DNA of 64,000 nucleotides from Acinetobacter pullicarnis (GTDB lineage Bacteria; Pseudomonadota; Gammaproteobacteria; Pseudomonadales; Moraxellaceae), in contig NZ_VCMZ01000001.1 of the NCBI RefSeq assembly GCF_006352475.1, positions 2,666,001 through 2,730,000 on the forward strand, given 5' to 3'. The notes beneath the pieces were generated by a model. That model saw only the letters and a list, made by a program, of their open reading frames with translations. It made no database searches and had not been told where the DNA came from. The translations under genes and the position numbers were made by a program. Positions within the stretch are counted from its first letter, which is position 1; each line of letters opens with the position of its first letter. Of the stretch, positions 55,672 through 64,000 are shown in pieces.

Positions 55672-55962
55672 TTAAATATTAATTGGCATTAAGGTAAGCT
55701 TCCATTCATCACCGAATTGCTCATTTAAATACGCAGTAATCTGCGCTTCAATTTTAGGAAAACTGGCTTTGGTAACCACAACCGCATTTTTTCCAGCACC
55801 GACAGCATAAACAGTTAATCCCTTTAACGCTTCTTTTGCAGTCGTATTATTTGACAAAAACAGCTTTGCAATGCCCTCTTCAATAAACTGATCTCGACCT
55901 TTAAATTTAGGGCAAATTGCTTCAGGAATTTCAACTTCAATAGCAAAGCATTCTTTAGACAT
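55672..55962 (-). CDS. Small protein of unknown function
   Basis: A 96-residue soluble protein that I do not recognise. It starts MSKECFAIEVEIPEAICP and includes a predicted helix-rich middle (FIEEGIAKLFLSNNTTAKEALKGL split by a turn), a hydrophobic strand (TVYAVGAGKNAVVVTKA) and an amphipathic C-terminal helix (EAQITAYLNEQFG). There is no signal peptide and two cysteines are present. The coding pattern is convincing for its size, but the ribosome site is weak. It is isolated on the minus strand in an AT-rich, gene-poor patch, so it may be accessory. Confidence 0.6.
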   Translation of the reverse strand: MSKECFAIEVEIPEAICPKFKGRDQFIEEGIAKLFLSNNTTAKEALKGLTVYAVGAGKNAVVVTKASFPKIEAQITAYLNEQFGDEWKLTLMPINI

Positions 55963-56239
55963 CGATTATATTCAACTTCATATTTATAGAGTCGACACCA
56001 TACACGATGTCTTTAGCAATGACTGATTTTCTAAAGCGAAGTTGCCTAAATATTATTCGTTAAATTTGCGCTTGGCAGGCTCTGCATAAACCATCAAATA
56101 AGATCCCTTTTCACTCTCCACGAATGGATCAACGCATCAACCGAATCTAAATTTAAAAATCAAAGCCATAACCATAAAAAACATGGCTTCGAGCCAAAGC
56201 TCAATCTGTTGTTACAAATAGCGTTGAATCTGATAAAGT

Positions 56240-56262
56240 AGCCGCGTAAAAGCGGCTTTTTT
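56240..56262 (+). terminator. Orphan intrinsic terminator upstream of trpG
   Basis: AGCCGC (56240-56245) pairs with GCGGCT (56252-56257) around GTAAAA and is followed by a T run. The nearest upstream gene on this strand ends about 900 bp earlier. The terminator could therefore close an unannotated small RNA or an attenuated leader of trpG. Confidence 0.75.
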
Positions 56263-56285
56263 ATGCACTGTAATTGGAGTGTTGT

Positions 56286-56315
56286 CTCAATATTGAGTAC
56301 GAAATTGAGTATGAT
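56286..56315 (+). promoter_or_regulatory. Candidate operator/promoter of trpGDC
   Basis: A perfect 12-bp palindrome CTCAATATTGAG (56286-56297) is followed by another ATTGAG half-site (56304-56309) directly against a TATGAT -10-like hexamer (56310-56315). The arrangement suggests repressor binding over the promoter. It does not resemble the E. coli TrpR box. Confidence 0.45.
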
Positions 56316-56364
56316 TTCAACTCCAAAAAATAAAGTTTTTTAATTTCAATAGGTTAAGTTTAAT

Positions 56365-56949
56365 ATGCTTCTCATGATCGATAATTATGATTCATTTACT
56401 TATAACATCGTCCAATATTTTGGCGAGTTAAATCAAGAAGTAAAAGTGATCCGTAATGACGCCGTGACTTTGGAGGAAATTGAACGATGGCAACCGAAAT
56501 ATCTGGTCATTGGTCCTGGCCCTTGCTCACCAACTGAAGCAGGTATCTCTATTCCTGCCATTCAGCATTTTGCTGGAAAAATCCCACTCCTTGGCGTCTG
56601 TCTCGGACATCAAAGTATCGGACAAGCCTTTGGTGGCGATATTGTGCGAGCAAAAACCGTGATGCATGGCCGTTTATCTGACATGCACCACAGTGACAAA
56701 GGAATTTTCAGTAACTTACCGTCACCCTTTTCAGCAACGCGTTATCACTCCTTAGTGATTGATCAAGCGACCTTGCCTGAATGTTTAGAGGTGACTTGCT
56801 GGACCAATGAAGCAGATGGCTCAATCGAAGAGATTATGGGTGTGAAACATAAGACATTGCCAATTGAAGGCGTGCAGTTCCACCCCGAATCAATCTTGAG
56901 TCAGCATGGCCATCAAATCTTCAAAAACTTTTTAGAAATTTACGCATAA
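56365..56949 (+). CDS. trpG: Anthranilate synthase glutamine amidotransferase subunit
   Basis: Supplies ammonia to anthranilate synthase (TrpE, not in this window). In some bacteria it also serves aminodeoxychorismate synthase. Class I amidotransferase motifs are [17 protein letters not shown], the nucleophile Cys in [15 protein letters not shown], and the His-Glu pair in [14 protein letters not shown]. Length is 194 residues. It leads trpGDC and is followed immediately by trpD. Confidence 0.96.
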   Translation: MLLMIDNYDSFTYNIVQYFGELNQEVKVIRNDAVTLEEIERWQPKYLVIGPGPCSPTEAGISIPAIQHFAGKIPLLGVCLGHQSIGQAFGGDIVRAKTVMHGRLSDMHHSDKGIFSNLPSPFSATRYHSLVIDQATLPECLEVTCWTNEADGSIEEIMGVKHKTLPIEGVQFHPESILSQHGHQIFKNFLEIYA

Positions 56950-56958
56950 GTGATTAAA

Positions 56959-58005
56959 ATGAATATTCAACAAGCATTAAGCAATATTACCAAAAACATT
57001 CATTTGACTCAGGCTCAAATGGAAGACGTGATGCGAATCATCATGCAAGGTGAAGCCACACAAGCACAAATCGGTGCTTTAATGATGGGGCTACGACTAA
57101 AAGGTGAAAGCATTGACGAAATTACTGCTGCTGCACGGGTCATGCGTGAATTTGCCATCAAAATTGATGTCAGTGATTTACCACATTTAGTCGATATTGT
57201 CGGAACAGGTGGCGACGGTCAAAACCTGTTTAACGTTTCAACTGCAGCAAGTTTTGTGATTGCTGCGGCAGGTGCCACCATTGCCAAACATGGTAATCGT
57301 GGCGTCTCTTCAAAATCTGGCTCATCAGACTTACTTGAAAAAGCGGGTCTACAACTTGATTTAGATATGCAGCAAACTGAACGCTGTATTCGTGAAATGG
57401 GCATTGGTTTTTTATATGCCCCGAATCATCACAAAGCCATGAAATATGCAGTTGGCCCACGTAAAGAATTAGGTTTCCGTAGCATTTTCAACTTACTCGG
57501 CCCGCTTACGAATCCGGCTGGTGTAGAACGCTTGGTGATTGGTGTGTTTTCCAGTGAGCTGTGTCGCCCAATTGCTGAAGTATTAAAGCAGCTTGGTGCA
57601 AAACATGTGATGGTGGTGCATTCACAAGATGGCCTTGATGAAATTAGTTTAGCTGCAAAAACCTATGTGGCTGAGCTTAAAAATGATGAAGTCACCGAAT
57701 GGATTATTCAGCCTGAAGATGTTGATATTGATTCACAAACCCTGAGTGGTCTTAGCGTTGATAGTGCAGATGAAAGCCTGGCTTTAATTCAAAACGCCTT
57801 GTCTAAAAACAAAACTGCGCACGGTGAAAAAGCCGCGAATATGATTGCTTTAAATGCGGGTGCTGGCATTTATGTCGCAGGTTTAACCAAAAACTATAAA
57901 CAAGGTGTCGCTTTAGCACACGATATTATCTATGGCGGACAAGCTTTAGAAAAATTAAGTGTCTTGTCAGAATTTACCAAAGCGCTTAAACAGTACCCAG
58001 CATAA
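56959..58005 (+). CDS. trpD: Anthranilate phosphoribosyltransferase
   Basis: Transfers phosphoribose from PRPP to anthranilate. The PRPP-binding [34 protein letters not shown] and [17 protein letters not shown] blocks are intact. I start at the ATG at 56959 (348 residues), nine bases after the trpG stop; a GTG at 56950 would add three residues. It is followed by trpC after 10 bp. A dedicated trpGDC unit, separate from trpE, is typical of this genus. Confidence 0.96.
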   Translation: MNIQQALSNITKNIHLTQAQMEDVMRIIMQGEATQAQIGALMMGLRLKGESIDEITAAARVMREFAIKIDVSDLPHLVDIVGTGGDGQNLFNVSTAASFVIAAAGATIAKHGNRGVSSKSGSSDLLEKAGLQLDLDMQQTERCIREMGIGFLYAPNHHKAMKYAVGPRKELGFRSIFNLLGPLTNPAGVERLVIGVFSSELCRPIAEVLKQLGAKHVMVVHSQDGLDEISLAAKTYVAELKNDEVTEWIIQPEDVDIDSQTLSGLSVDSADESLALIQNALSKNKTAHGEKAANMIALNAGAGIYVAGLTKNYKQGVALAHDIIYGGQALEKLSVLSEFTKALKQYPA

Positions 58006-58015
58006 GGACAGCAGC

Positions 58016-58822
58016 ATGATCAATATTCAAAATACGATTTTAGGTAAAATCATCGATCGTAAACACCAAGAGCTGGCCCTGTGTTTGCAACAACGTAGTC
58101 TAAACGATATTGAACAGATTGCACGCGCTGCAAGCCCAGTTCGTGGTTTTGCCCAAGCCTTGCACCATAAGCGCCCAGCCGTGATTGCCGAAATTAAGAA
58201 GGCATCCCCCTCTAAAGGCGTGATCCGTGAAAACTTCGACCCAGCTCAAATTGCACAACAATACCAACATGCGGGTGCAGCCTGCTTGTCTGTGCTAACT
58301 GACGTAGATTTTTTCCAAGGTGCAGATGAAAATATTCGCCTTGCAAGAGAGAACTGCACTTTACCTGCATTGCGTAAAGACTTCCTGATTGATCCTTATC
58401 AAGTGGTAGAAGCACGTGCTCTTGAGGCTGACTGTATCTTGCTGATTGTTGCTGCACTGTCAGATATGCAATTGCAAGAAATGTCTCAGACTGCCTTTGA
58501 ATACAACTTAGATGTATTGGTTGAAGTACATGATGAAGCTGAACTGGAACGTGCCCTACAACTGCCTGATCAGTGTATACTTGGCGTCAACAACCGTAAT
58601 CTCAAAACCTTTGAGGTAGATTTAAATACCTCTTTGCGTTTAAAAAGACTGCTTGAGCCATCGCGTCTATTGGTCACTGAAAGTGGTATTGCGACGCCAG
58701 ATGACATCCAGATGATGCAAGATCATGATATTCACGCCTTCTTAGTTGGTGAAAGTTTTATGAAGCATCCACACCCTGATCAAGCTTTCCAAGCCCTGTT
58801 TGGTCACCCTGAAACAATTTAA
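58016..58822 (+). CDS. trpC: Indole-3-glycerol phosphate synthase
   Basis: Closes the indole ring of indole-3-glycerol phosphate. TIM-barrel motifs are present: AVIAEIKKASPSKGVIRENFDP, CLSVLTDVDFFQG, LRKDFLIDPYQV, DVLVEVHDEAELERA, LGVNNRNLKTFEVDL, TESGIATPDDI and FLVGESFM. Starting at the ATG at 58016 it is 268 residues, the usual monofunctional length, with no fused PRAI (TrpF) domain. An upstream extension into trpD is not used. It ends 20 bp before the Smr gene. Confidence 0.96.
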   Translation: MINIQNTILGKIIDRKHQELALCLQQRSLNDIEQIARAASPVRGFAQALHHKRPAVIAEIKKASPSKGVIRENFDPAQIAQQYQHAGAACLSVLTDVDFFQGADENIRLARENCTLPALRKDFLIDPYQVVEARALEADCILLIVAALSDMQLQEMSQTAFEYNLDVLVEVHDEAELERALQLPDQCILGVNNRNLKTFEVDLNTSLRLKRLLEPSRLLVTESGIATPDDIQMMQDHDIHAFLVGESFMKHPHPDQAFQALFGHPETI

Positions 58823-58842
58823 ATTGTAGTTTATGTAAGGTT

Positions 58843-59535
58843 ATGAGCAATCAAGATTCATCGCTTTCGAAAGAACAGCAAAAACTTTTAAATGCATTTA
58901 AAAAACAGATCTTAAAGCCTCAACCCATCAAACCGCAACAGCCTGAGCCGATTCACGCTCAGGCTGATCAGCAAGATGATGTTGAAAATGAAGCTGATCT
59001 ATTTAAACAAGCCGTTCGAGGCGTTCAGGCTTTCGAACGGCCAAATTTTGCCAAAATAGAAAAACCACAGCGAACGAAACCCACAGCTAAAATTTTAGCT
59101 AAGCGTGCCGCAGCTGAAGGCCCACTTGAAACAGATCACGCAGCACTTTCTGATACCCAAGCGATGCTCAATCCTGTCGCCAGTCAGGCCAAACTGAGTT
59201 ATCGTATTGGAACCTTACAGCACAAAGTATTTGAAGATTTAAAAGCCGGTAATTTACGTTGGTTTGAAGCAGTCGATTTACATGGTTGTACGGTTGAAGA
59301 TGCGCGCAGTGCTGTATTGCAAATTATTCAAATTGCAAAAGATGAAAATCAAAATGTCCTTAAAATTGTACATGGCAAAGGTCCCGAGGCCATCCTTAAA
59401 ACCTATGTGAATGGCTGGTTACGTCAACACCGTGATGTCTTGGCATTTGTCAGTGCTCCCGAAAATCAAGGTGGCACTGGCGCTGTTTTAGTATTACTTA
59501 AACGTGCAGAAAAAAACCCAAAATTTAAACAGTAA
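58843..59535 (+). CDS. Smr-domain protein
   Basis: A 230-residue protein with a low-complexity charged N-terminal half (Gln/Pro/Glu-rich, about residues 1-130) and a C-terminal Smr domain (about 145-225). The Smr domain shows VDLHGCTVEDARSAVLQII and KIVHGKGPEAILKTYVNGWL. Small MutS-related domains often have DNA or RNA endonuclease or nicking activity; the LHG and HGKG motifs fit the active type. It follows trpC by 20 bp but has no metabolic link to tryptophan. The E. coli relatives are SmrA/SmrB; SmrB acts on collided ribosomes, but I cannot assign this protein to either. Confidence 0.9.
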   Translation: MSNQDSSLSKEQQKLLNAFKKQILKPQPIKPQQPEPIHAQADQQDDVENEADLFKQAVRGVQAFERPNFAKIEKPQRTKPTAKILAKRAAAEGPLETDHAALSDTQAMLNPVASQAKLSYRIGTLQHKVFEDLKAGNLRWFEAVDLHGCTVEDARSAVLQIIQIAKDENQNVLKIVHGKGPEAILKTYVNGWLRQHRDVLAFVSAPENQGGTGAVLVLLKRAEKNPKFKQ

Positions 59536-59620
59536 GATGATCCTTGATTTACTGTCAGATTTTACGTTAATTTCTGCTACAATGCCGTCCTAGTTTAATC
59601 AGAGAAAGTGGACACGTTTT

Positions 59621-60175
59621 ATGTCTATGCAGCAATCTTATGCAAATATCCTAACCGCTGTTGGTGAGGACCTCGACCGTCCTGGGCTGAAAGATACGCC
59701 TATGCGTGCTGCAAAAGCATTTTCATTTCTAACCTCGGGCTATAGTAAAACGCTTGAGGAAGTGACCAACAATGCAGTTTTCCCATCAGATAACCATGAA
59801 ATGGTACTGGTGAAAAATATTGAATTTTATTCGCTTTGCGAACACCATTTACTTCCATTTTCTGGCCGTGTGCATATTGCTTACCTTCCTGAAGGGCAAG
59901 TGCTTGGCTTATCGAAGTTTGCGCGTATTACTGAAATGTTTGCACGTCGCCTACAAATTCAAGAAGCACTCACCCAGCAAATTGCACATGCCATTGCCGA
60001 AGTAACAGGCGCGCGTGGTGTTGCTGTGGTGATTGACTCGGCACACATGTGTATGATGATGCGTGGCGTAAGTAAACAAGAATCGACGACCCGTACAGTT
60101 TCCTTTGTTGGAGAGTTTAAAACGGATAAAGACGTCAGACGTGAATTCTTACAAGCAGTACCTGAGGCTTATTAA
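59621..60175 (+). CDS. folE: GTP cyclohydrolase I
   Basis: Converts GTP to 7,8-dihydroneopterin triphosphate for folate and, through QueD, for queuosine. The zinc ligands are Cys73 and His76 ([12 protein letters not shown]) and Cys144 ([10 protein letters not shown]). Further blocks are [20 protein letters not shown] and the C-terminal region ending [10 protein letters not shown]. Length (184) fits bacterial FolE type IA. It has its own 85-bp upstream gap and a long bidirectional terminator downstream. Confidence 0.96.
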   Translation: MSMQQSYANILTAVGEDLDRPGLKDTPMRAAKAFSFLTSGYSKTLEEVTNNAVFPSDNHEMVLVKNIEFYSLCEHHLLPFSGRVHIAYLPEGQVLGLSKFARITEMFARRLQIQEALTQQIAHAIAEVTGARGVAVVIDSAHMCMMMRGVSKQESTTRTVSFVGEFKTDKDVRREFLQAVPEAY

Positions 60176-60201
60176 TTTAAGCAATTAATACCGACCTCAA
60201 T

Positions 60202-60236
60202 AAAAAAGCGTCAAATTTAATATTTGGCGCTTTTTT
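60202..60236. terminator. Bidirectional terminator between folE and the fimbrial cluster
   Basis: A 15-bp stem with one G-U pair (60202-60216 with 60222-60236) and a 5-nt loop has A run on one side and T run on the other. It serves folE rightward and the adhesin gene leftward. Confidence 0.9.
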
Positions 60237-60262
60237 ATTGAATAAGATTTAAATTCATTTTT

Positions 60263-61255
60263 CTATTTATAAATAAAATTAAGCGTTACTCTACTTTCGA
60301 CCTTTCCTGGGCTAACTGTGTTTGCTATTTGCCAATATCTAACTTTTAATGGAATATTTATAATATTCTGTTGACCTGAACTTTGTTTCCCCAAATCTAT
60401 CGTCGCACCATTAAATAATACATTTGTTTTCCCCTGCAACAGACTGCTCAATTGTAGTGCTACTCCAGTTGCCTTATCCGCACCGTTATATGTGTTTCCT
60501 ATAAGAGAGTTATTTAAGACAACTGGAAATGTAAAACTTAGATCAGCAGCTTGACCGAACTGATCACTTCCACCGTCCCCCCCTACACATTTTATATTTA
60601 AATTAAAATTCCGATCTCCATTAGCCGGAGTATTCTGGCCTTTGAAATTGTTTATTGAAATTTGAGGCAATACAATTATTCGATCCTTACTTTCAACAAA
60701 CTCACATGAACTAGAAGTGAAAATCCTTGTTCCATTTGCTGGCATATACGTTGTAAGCCAAGGTTTTTCAAGTTGCATATAGTCAGTCGAATAATTGCCA
60801 GCCTCAAGAGATCCTGAACCAGTTGTCATACTTGTTTTTATAATATCCACTTTAACATCTAATTCTACATATGCTTCGCCAACCTCGTTGAAACGTAAAC
60901 TTCTAGGATAAGGACCAGAACTACCTGTAATTTTAATACCAATGCCTGAGATATTTGTATTATAAACGTACGGATCACTCACTGTATTATTTTTAGATGT
61001 AAATTTAGACAACTTAAATTCTTCAAGTGGTCTAGCTTTTGGCTCACATATAAATTTTGAAGATAATTTTCCTGGAGGATAACTTTTAGACTTTAGAATC
61101 GTTCCAACAGGATCATTTGCCCTAACTAAAATATCCCCCATACTAATATTAAATTGTTCAATTATAAAACCAGGTTCAGGAAGGCAAGCAGCATAAATAC
61201 TATTTGATGTTAAAACACCCAATGACAATAATATTTTTTTAAGATAGATGTTCAT
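60263..61255 (-). CDS. Fimbrial tip adhesin-like protein
   Basis: A 330-residue exported protein. A signal peptide (MNIYLKKILLSLGVLTSNSIYA) is followed by a unique N-terminal domain with cysteines (CLPEPGFIIEQF, FICEPKARP) and a C-terminal pilin domain (QLSSLLQGKTNVLFNGATIDLG and the final strand VESRVTLNFIYK). The two-domain layout and terminal position fit a FimH/PapG-like tip adhesin. The receptor cannot be predicted. Its ATG overlaps the usher stop (ATGA), so it is the last gene of the leftward chaperone/usher operon. Confidence 0.85.
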   Translation of the reverse strand: MNIYLKKILLSLGVLTSNSIYAACLPEPGFIIEQFNISMGDILVRANDPVGTILKSKSYPPGKLSSKFICEPKARPLEEFKLSKFTSKNNTVSDPYVYNTNISGIGIKITGSSGPYPRSLRFNEVGEAYVELDVKVDIIKTSMTTGSGSLEAGNYSTDYMQLEKPWLTTYMPANGTRIFTSSSCEFVESKDRIIVLPQISINNFKGQNTPANGDRNFNLNIKCVGGDGGSDQFGQAADLSFTFPVVLNNSLIGNTYNGADKATGVALQLSSLLQGKTNVLFNGATIDLGKQSSGQQNIINIPLKVRYWQIANTVSPGKVESRVTLNFIYK

Positions 61256-63813
61256 AGTTTACAAACCGCCTCTGTCATTAATATTTTAGTAGCACTCTGT
61301 TTGACTTGATCTGCAACGTTATAATCAATCATGCAATATTGTTGTTCATCATTTAGTTTAACCTTAATACGGCCTTGACTCTCTTTGGTCCGCACATAAA
61401 CTAAACCACCTTGCGCAACATTACCAACCAGTTCATTACTCTCATTATAAACAGGTGAGTAAAATGATAGAGCAGCACCATTCGCCAATTTACTTTTAAT
61501 AAAAATTGCATATCCTGATTTTGTTTCAAAATCAACTTTTAGAATCGCCCCTGCATAAGGAACAATCCTTTGGCTAGACTCTGCCAATTCGACATTCAGT
61601 GACATCGAACTTGGATCAAGTTGAATATCATTAAAACGATAAGGGGTCATATATGGAACAACAGCATAACCATGTCGATTTATTGTCAAACCTCTAATAT
61701 TTGTGACTTTAGCGCCTGTCGCATCAGGTGCATAGACGATTGCCATTGTATCTACGTTATCAGGACCAAATGCGATCCCCTTCGAGTGTGCAATAACATT
61801 ACCACTTAACTGTAAATTAACTTGCTGGGAGTTTTCAGAATAGTTATACCCTCCCCCTATCGACATATAATTACTGAGGTAATTCCCATTTAGATTAAAA
61901 CTCGGATCAGAATCTCGCTGCTGATTTGCAGAAAATCCATAGTTAAAGCGATCACCAACATTTCCACTCAGGCCGATATTTTGATTATTTTTAGTATACG
62001 AACTATTAACTGAAACACTGCGCTGACCAAAACTTAATGGGAAGGACATACTCAATAAGTATTCAGTATCTTTTTTTGAATCACCTTCAGCATAAATCAG
62101 TTGACGATTATTCACAGATAAACCATAACTCAAAGCTTTAAATCGATTGTTATAACCGATATTAAAGCTCTGTGTTTTCTCATTTCGATTCCAATAATCC
62201 ACCACTGACCCAACTATATAGAGGTTGCCCCACCCCGCTGGTAAGCTCTGATTTAACGTGACTTGGAATTGACTACGTTGCTTACCAATTGCACTGGTCT
62301 CAATACCTTTCTTTTCATAATCTAAAATTCTCGCCGCATCGCGCAATGTATAATAATCTTCAGTAGAATATCGATAAGCTGCTAAGGTTAAGTTTGTTGA
62401 AGTTGCAAGCAAAGACTTACTATAACTAAGCCGATAACTTTGCCCAGTTTTTGTCCCGTGATAATCAAAATCAGCATTAGAATGGGTTACATCAAGTGAA
62501 ACTGCACCAATGGGCAAACCAACAGCTGCACCTAAAGCCACTGAACTATACTTTTCTAATAACTGTACACCAGTATAAGCTGTAATATAGTTATTCAAAC
62601 CACGTTGATATTTTGCTTGGGTAAACCAAGGTTTTAAATCAATTCCCGATTCATTAAATTGACCGACTGTCACCGAATAGCTGTCTAAACCAGGTCGTAA
62701 CATCTGTACAACAGAAGCATAGGGTACATAAAATATTTGTGTTTCTCCTGTTGCTTCAATCACAGAGACTTCTAAATCGCCACCATATCCTGTCGAATAC
62801 AAGTCCTTGATTTCAAAATTCCCTGGAGCAACCGTGGTTTGATAAATTAAATGACCTTGCTGGCGAACTTCAACTTTTGCATTAGAGTTTGCATTACCTC
62901 GAATTTGCGGTGCATAACCAGACATACTACTGGGTAGCATTCGTTCATCACTGGTAAAGTCCACACCACGGTATCTTAATGTGTCAAAAATATCCCCAGA
63001 AGTATTATTTTCCCCAAGGGTCAATAAACCTCTAAATTGCGGAAAGGCACGTTGTAAATAGGTATTATTGGCTTGATAAGAAGATCCCGATCCAGGCTGA
63101 TCGCTCCAGCTCCACTGCCCATTATGGCGCAGTTGCCAACCTAATATATTTAATCCTGTCGTTAGACTTATATAAGCACTGGTGCTATCCGGACTATTAT
63201 GGTCACGGTTAGACACTTTATAAGCCCCTCCGTTATAAGATAAAAAACCGGCATTAATGCCTCTATCCCATAAGCTTTTATCGACAACATCTCGCGCAAC
63301 TGTATTCAAAGAAATTTGTGGAATGGATATATCTAAACGTAAATCATTTGAATTGAAATCATAAAATGCACCCTTAACCCAAGTCTCAATCGGCAAACAA
63401 TCTGATGTACTTGCAGCAAGTGTTATATTTAAAATTTCGGCTTTAACCCCATATTCAGCCATCTGTTTCTTAGTAAAACATAAGCTAGCTTGATCTTCAT
63501 TTTTGTCGGCCGTAAAGACCATTTTCTTACGACCCTGCCAGCTGCCATTGACATAAACATCAAGGTTATATTCACCAGGCAAGACCGGATTATTAAATTT
63601 AAATTTAGAAATATCGATATTACTGGCATTTCCAGAAAGGAAACCAGCATCAAAGTCAGCGTCAAAACCGATATCTTTAGTATTTTTATTTTCTTCTGCA
63701 TGAATAGCCACATTATACTGGGCAAGCACGAAACCCAAGGAAAGGTTTAGACAAAAACTCAAGGTAGAGAGCTTAAACGAATATTTTTTTAATAATTTAT
63801 TTTTAAACAACAT
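61252..63813 (-). CDS. Outer-membrane fimbrial usher
   Basis: A FimD/PapC-family usher that assembles and secretes pilus subunits across the outer membrane. A signal region is followed by the N-terminal chaperone-binding domain (FDADFDAGFLSGNASNIDIS). The 24-strand barrel contains GDIFDTLRYRGVDFTSDERMLP and the plug/linker GYAPQIRGNANSNAKVEVRQ. The C-terminal domains hold cysteines in YCMIDYNVAD and the final EAVCKL. I start at the ATG at 63813 (853 residues), which has GGAGG ten bases upstream; a longer frame to 63876 is possible. It fits the family length of 800-870. Confidence 0.95.
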   Translation of the reverse strand: MLFKNKLLKKYSFKLSTLSFCLNLSLGFVLAQYNVAIHAEENKNTKDIGFDADFDAGFLSGNASNIDISKFKFNNPVLPGEYNLDVYVNGSWQGRKKMVFTADKNEDQASLCFTKKQMAEYGVKAEILNITLAASTSDCLPIETWVKGAFYDFNSNDLRLDISIPQISLNTVARDVVDKSLWDRGINAGFLSYNGGAYKVSNRDHNSPDSTSAYISLTTGLNILGWQLRHNGQWSWSDQPGSGSSYQANNTYLQRAFPQFRGLLTLGENNTSGDIFDTLRYRGVDFTSDERMLPSSMSGYAPQIRGNANSNAKVEVRQQGHLIYQTTVAPGNFEIKDLYSTGYGGDLEVSVIEATGETQIFYVPYASVVQMLRPGLDSYSVTVGQFNESGIDLKPWFTQAKYQRGLNNYITAYTGVQLLEKYSSVALGAAVGLPIGAVSLDVTHSNADFDYHGTKTGQSYRLSYSKSLLATSTNLTLAAYRYSTEDYYTLRDAARILDYEKKGIETSAIGKQRSQFQVTLNQSLPAGWGNLYIVGSVVDYWNRNEKTQSFNIGYNNRFKALSYGLSVNNRQLIYAEGDSKKDTEYLLSMSFPLSFGQRSVSVNSSYTKNNQNIGLSGNVGDRFNYGFSANQQRDSDPSFNLNGNYLSNYMSIGGGYNYSENSQQVNLQLSGNVIAHSKGIAFGPDNVDTMAIVYAPDATGAKVTNIRGLTINRHGYAVVPYMTPYRFNDIQLDPSSMSLNVELAESSQRIVPYAGAILKVDFETKSGYAIFIKSKLANGAALSFYSPVYNESNELVGNVAQGGLVYVRTKESQGRIKVKLNDEQQYCMIDYNVADQVKQSATKILMTEAVCKL

Positions 63814-63964
63814 AAAAAAACAACCTCCCAACTCAGCTTGGCTTTTCATAAAATTATTAACGTATGCTTCAGGCAAGAATAGACTATATTGCTAAATTCA
63901 GAAGAACTCTCAAATACTCAAAATATAAAAAACCAAGATATGTAGAAGTATTTAATATTTAATA

Positions 63965-64000
63965 TTAGAATTTAAGGTTGTACTCATTATCACCGCCAAA
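63965..64000 (-). CDS. Possible C-terminal end of a fimbrial chaperone (partial)
   Basis: Read leftward from the right edge, one frame gives FGGDNEYNLKF and a stop at 63967-63965, about 150 bp before the usher start. Periplasmic PapD-like chaperones commonly end in IND(F/Y)GG followed by a few polar residues, and a chaperone gene is expected directly upstream of the usher. Only eleven codons are in the window, so this rests on position and a short motif. Confidence 0.4.
   Translation of the reverse strand, partial: FGGDNEYNLKF

Larger units (their letters stand above)
55963..56364. other. Intergenic region upstream of trpG with an orphan terminator
   Basis: About 400 bp without a convincing gene. 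Short frames such as the ATG at about 56182 encode fewer than 15 residues and contain no Trp codons, so no trp leader peptide is supported. A clean intrinsic terminator (56240-56262) has no gene before it on its strand. Before trpG there is a palindrome plus a half-site (56286-56309). Confidence 0.5.

Noticed and set aside
55963..56364. Classical trp attenuator with leader peptide
   Set aside because: Short frames in the region contain no Trp codons and the terminator lies before the promoter-like elements of trpG.

Overview
The window looks like a chromosomal segment of an Acinetobacter species (gammaproteobacteria, Moraxellaceae). I base this on the AT-leaning codon use, on gene neighbourhoods typical of that genus (ahcY-metF, tmk-mltG-pabC, queE-queC, trpGDC followed by an Smr protein and folE), and on protein sequences that read as Acinetobacter/Pseudomonas-type homologues. 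The species cannot be fixed from sequence alone. No rRNA, tRNA, insertion sequence or CRISPR array was seen.

Layout. Positions 1-13000 hold core metabolism: the 3' end of ahcY, metF behind a strongly structured leader, rsmE, a membrane PAS-GGDEF-EAL protein, maeB, cca, the leftward pair pdxB-epmA, and argG. Positions 13000-22200 hold envelope and cofactor genes: an L,D-transpeptidase, a DegP/MucD protease, nadB, a small unknown gene plus AraC regulator behind a Fur-like palindrome, a PaaI-type thioesterase, and the leftward pabC-mltG-tmk operon. Positions 22200-27850 are a sulfate uptake operon (sbp, an alpha/beta hydrolase, cysT, cysW, cysA, and the LysR regulator cbl). Positions 27900-33900 contain an outer-membrane barrel protein, dapD, queE, queC, a small secreted protein, bcp and an MFS transporter.

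Positions 34000-54420 form one large functional block for respiratory nitrate reduction. Molybdenum cofactor synthesis (moaA; moaD-moaE-mobA-moeA-mog leftward; moaC; moeB), molybdate import (modABC), nitrate sensing (narXL), nitrate/nitrite transport (two narK paralogues) and the nitrate reductase itself (narGHJI) sit side by side. ModABC imports molybdate. The Moa/Moe/Mog/Mob enzymes build the bis-MGD cofactor for NarG, NarJ assembles NarGHI, and NarXL probably switches on the transporters and reductase. No nitrite reductase lies in the window. This is notable because most textbook Acinetobacter are described as strict aerobes that do not reduce nitrate.

After moeB comes a gene-poor, visibly AT-rich stretch (54417-56364) with a secreted Sel1-repeat protein and a 96-residue unknown protein. 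Core genes then resume with trpGDC, an Smr protein and folE. The right edge (60263-64000, minus strand) is a chaperone/usher fimbrial cluster: a two-domain adhesin, an usher, and what looks like the last codons of a chaperone.

Points most worth a second look: a three-way-junction RNA candidate between ahcY and metF; the cca ribosome binding site embedded in the maeB terminator; a helically phased repeat array and tandem hairpins in front of narK; a hydrolase inside the sulfate operon; and the AT-rich patch with an orphan terminator. All structures were folded by eye and no database was searched.
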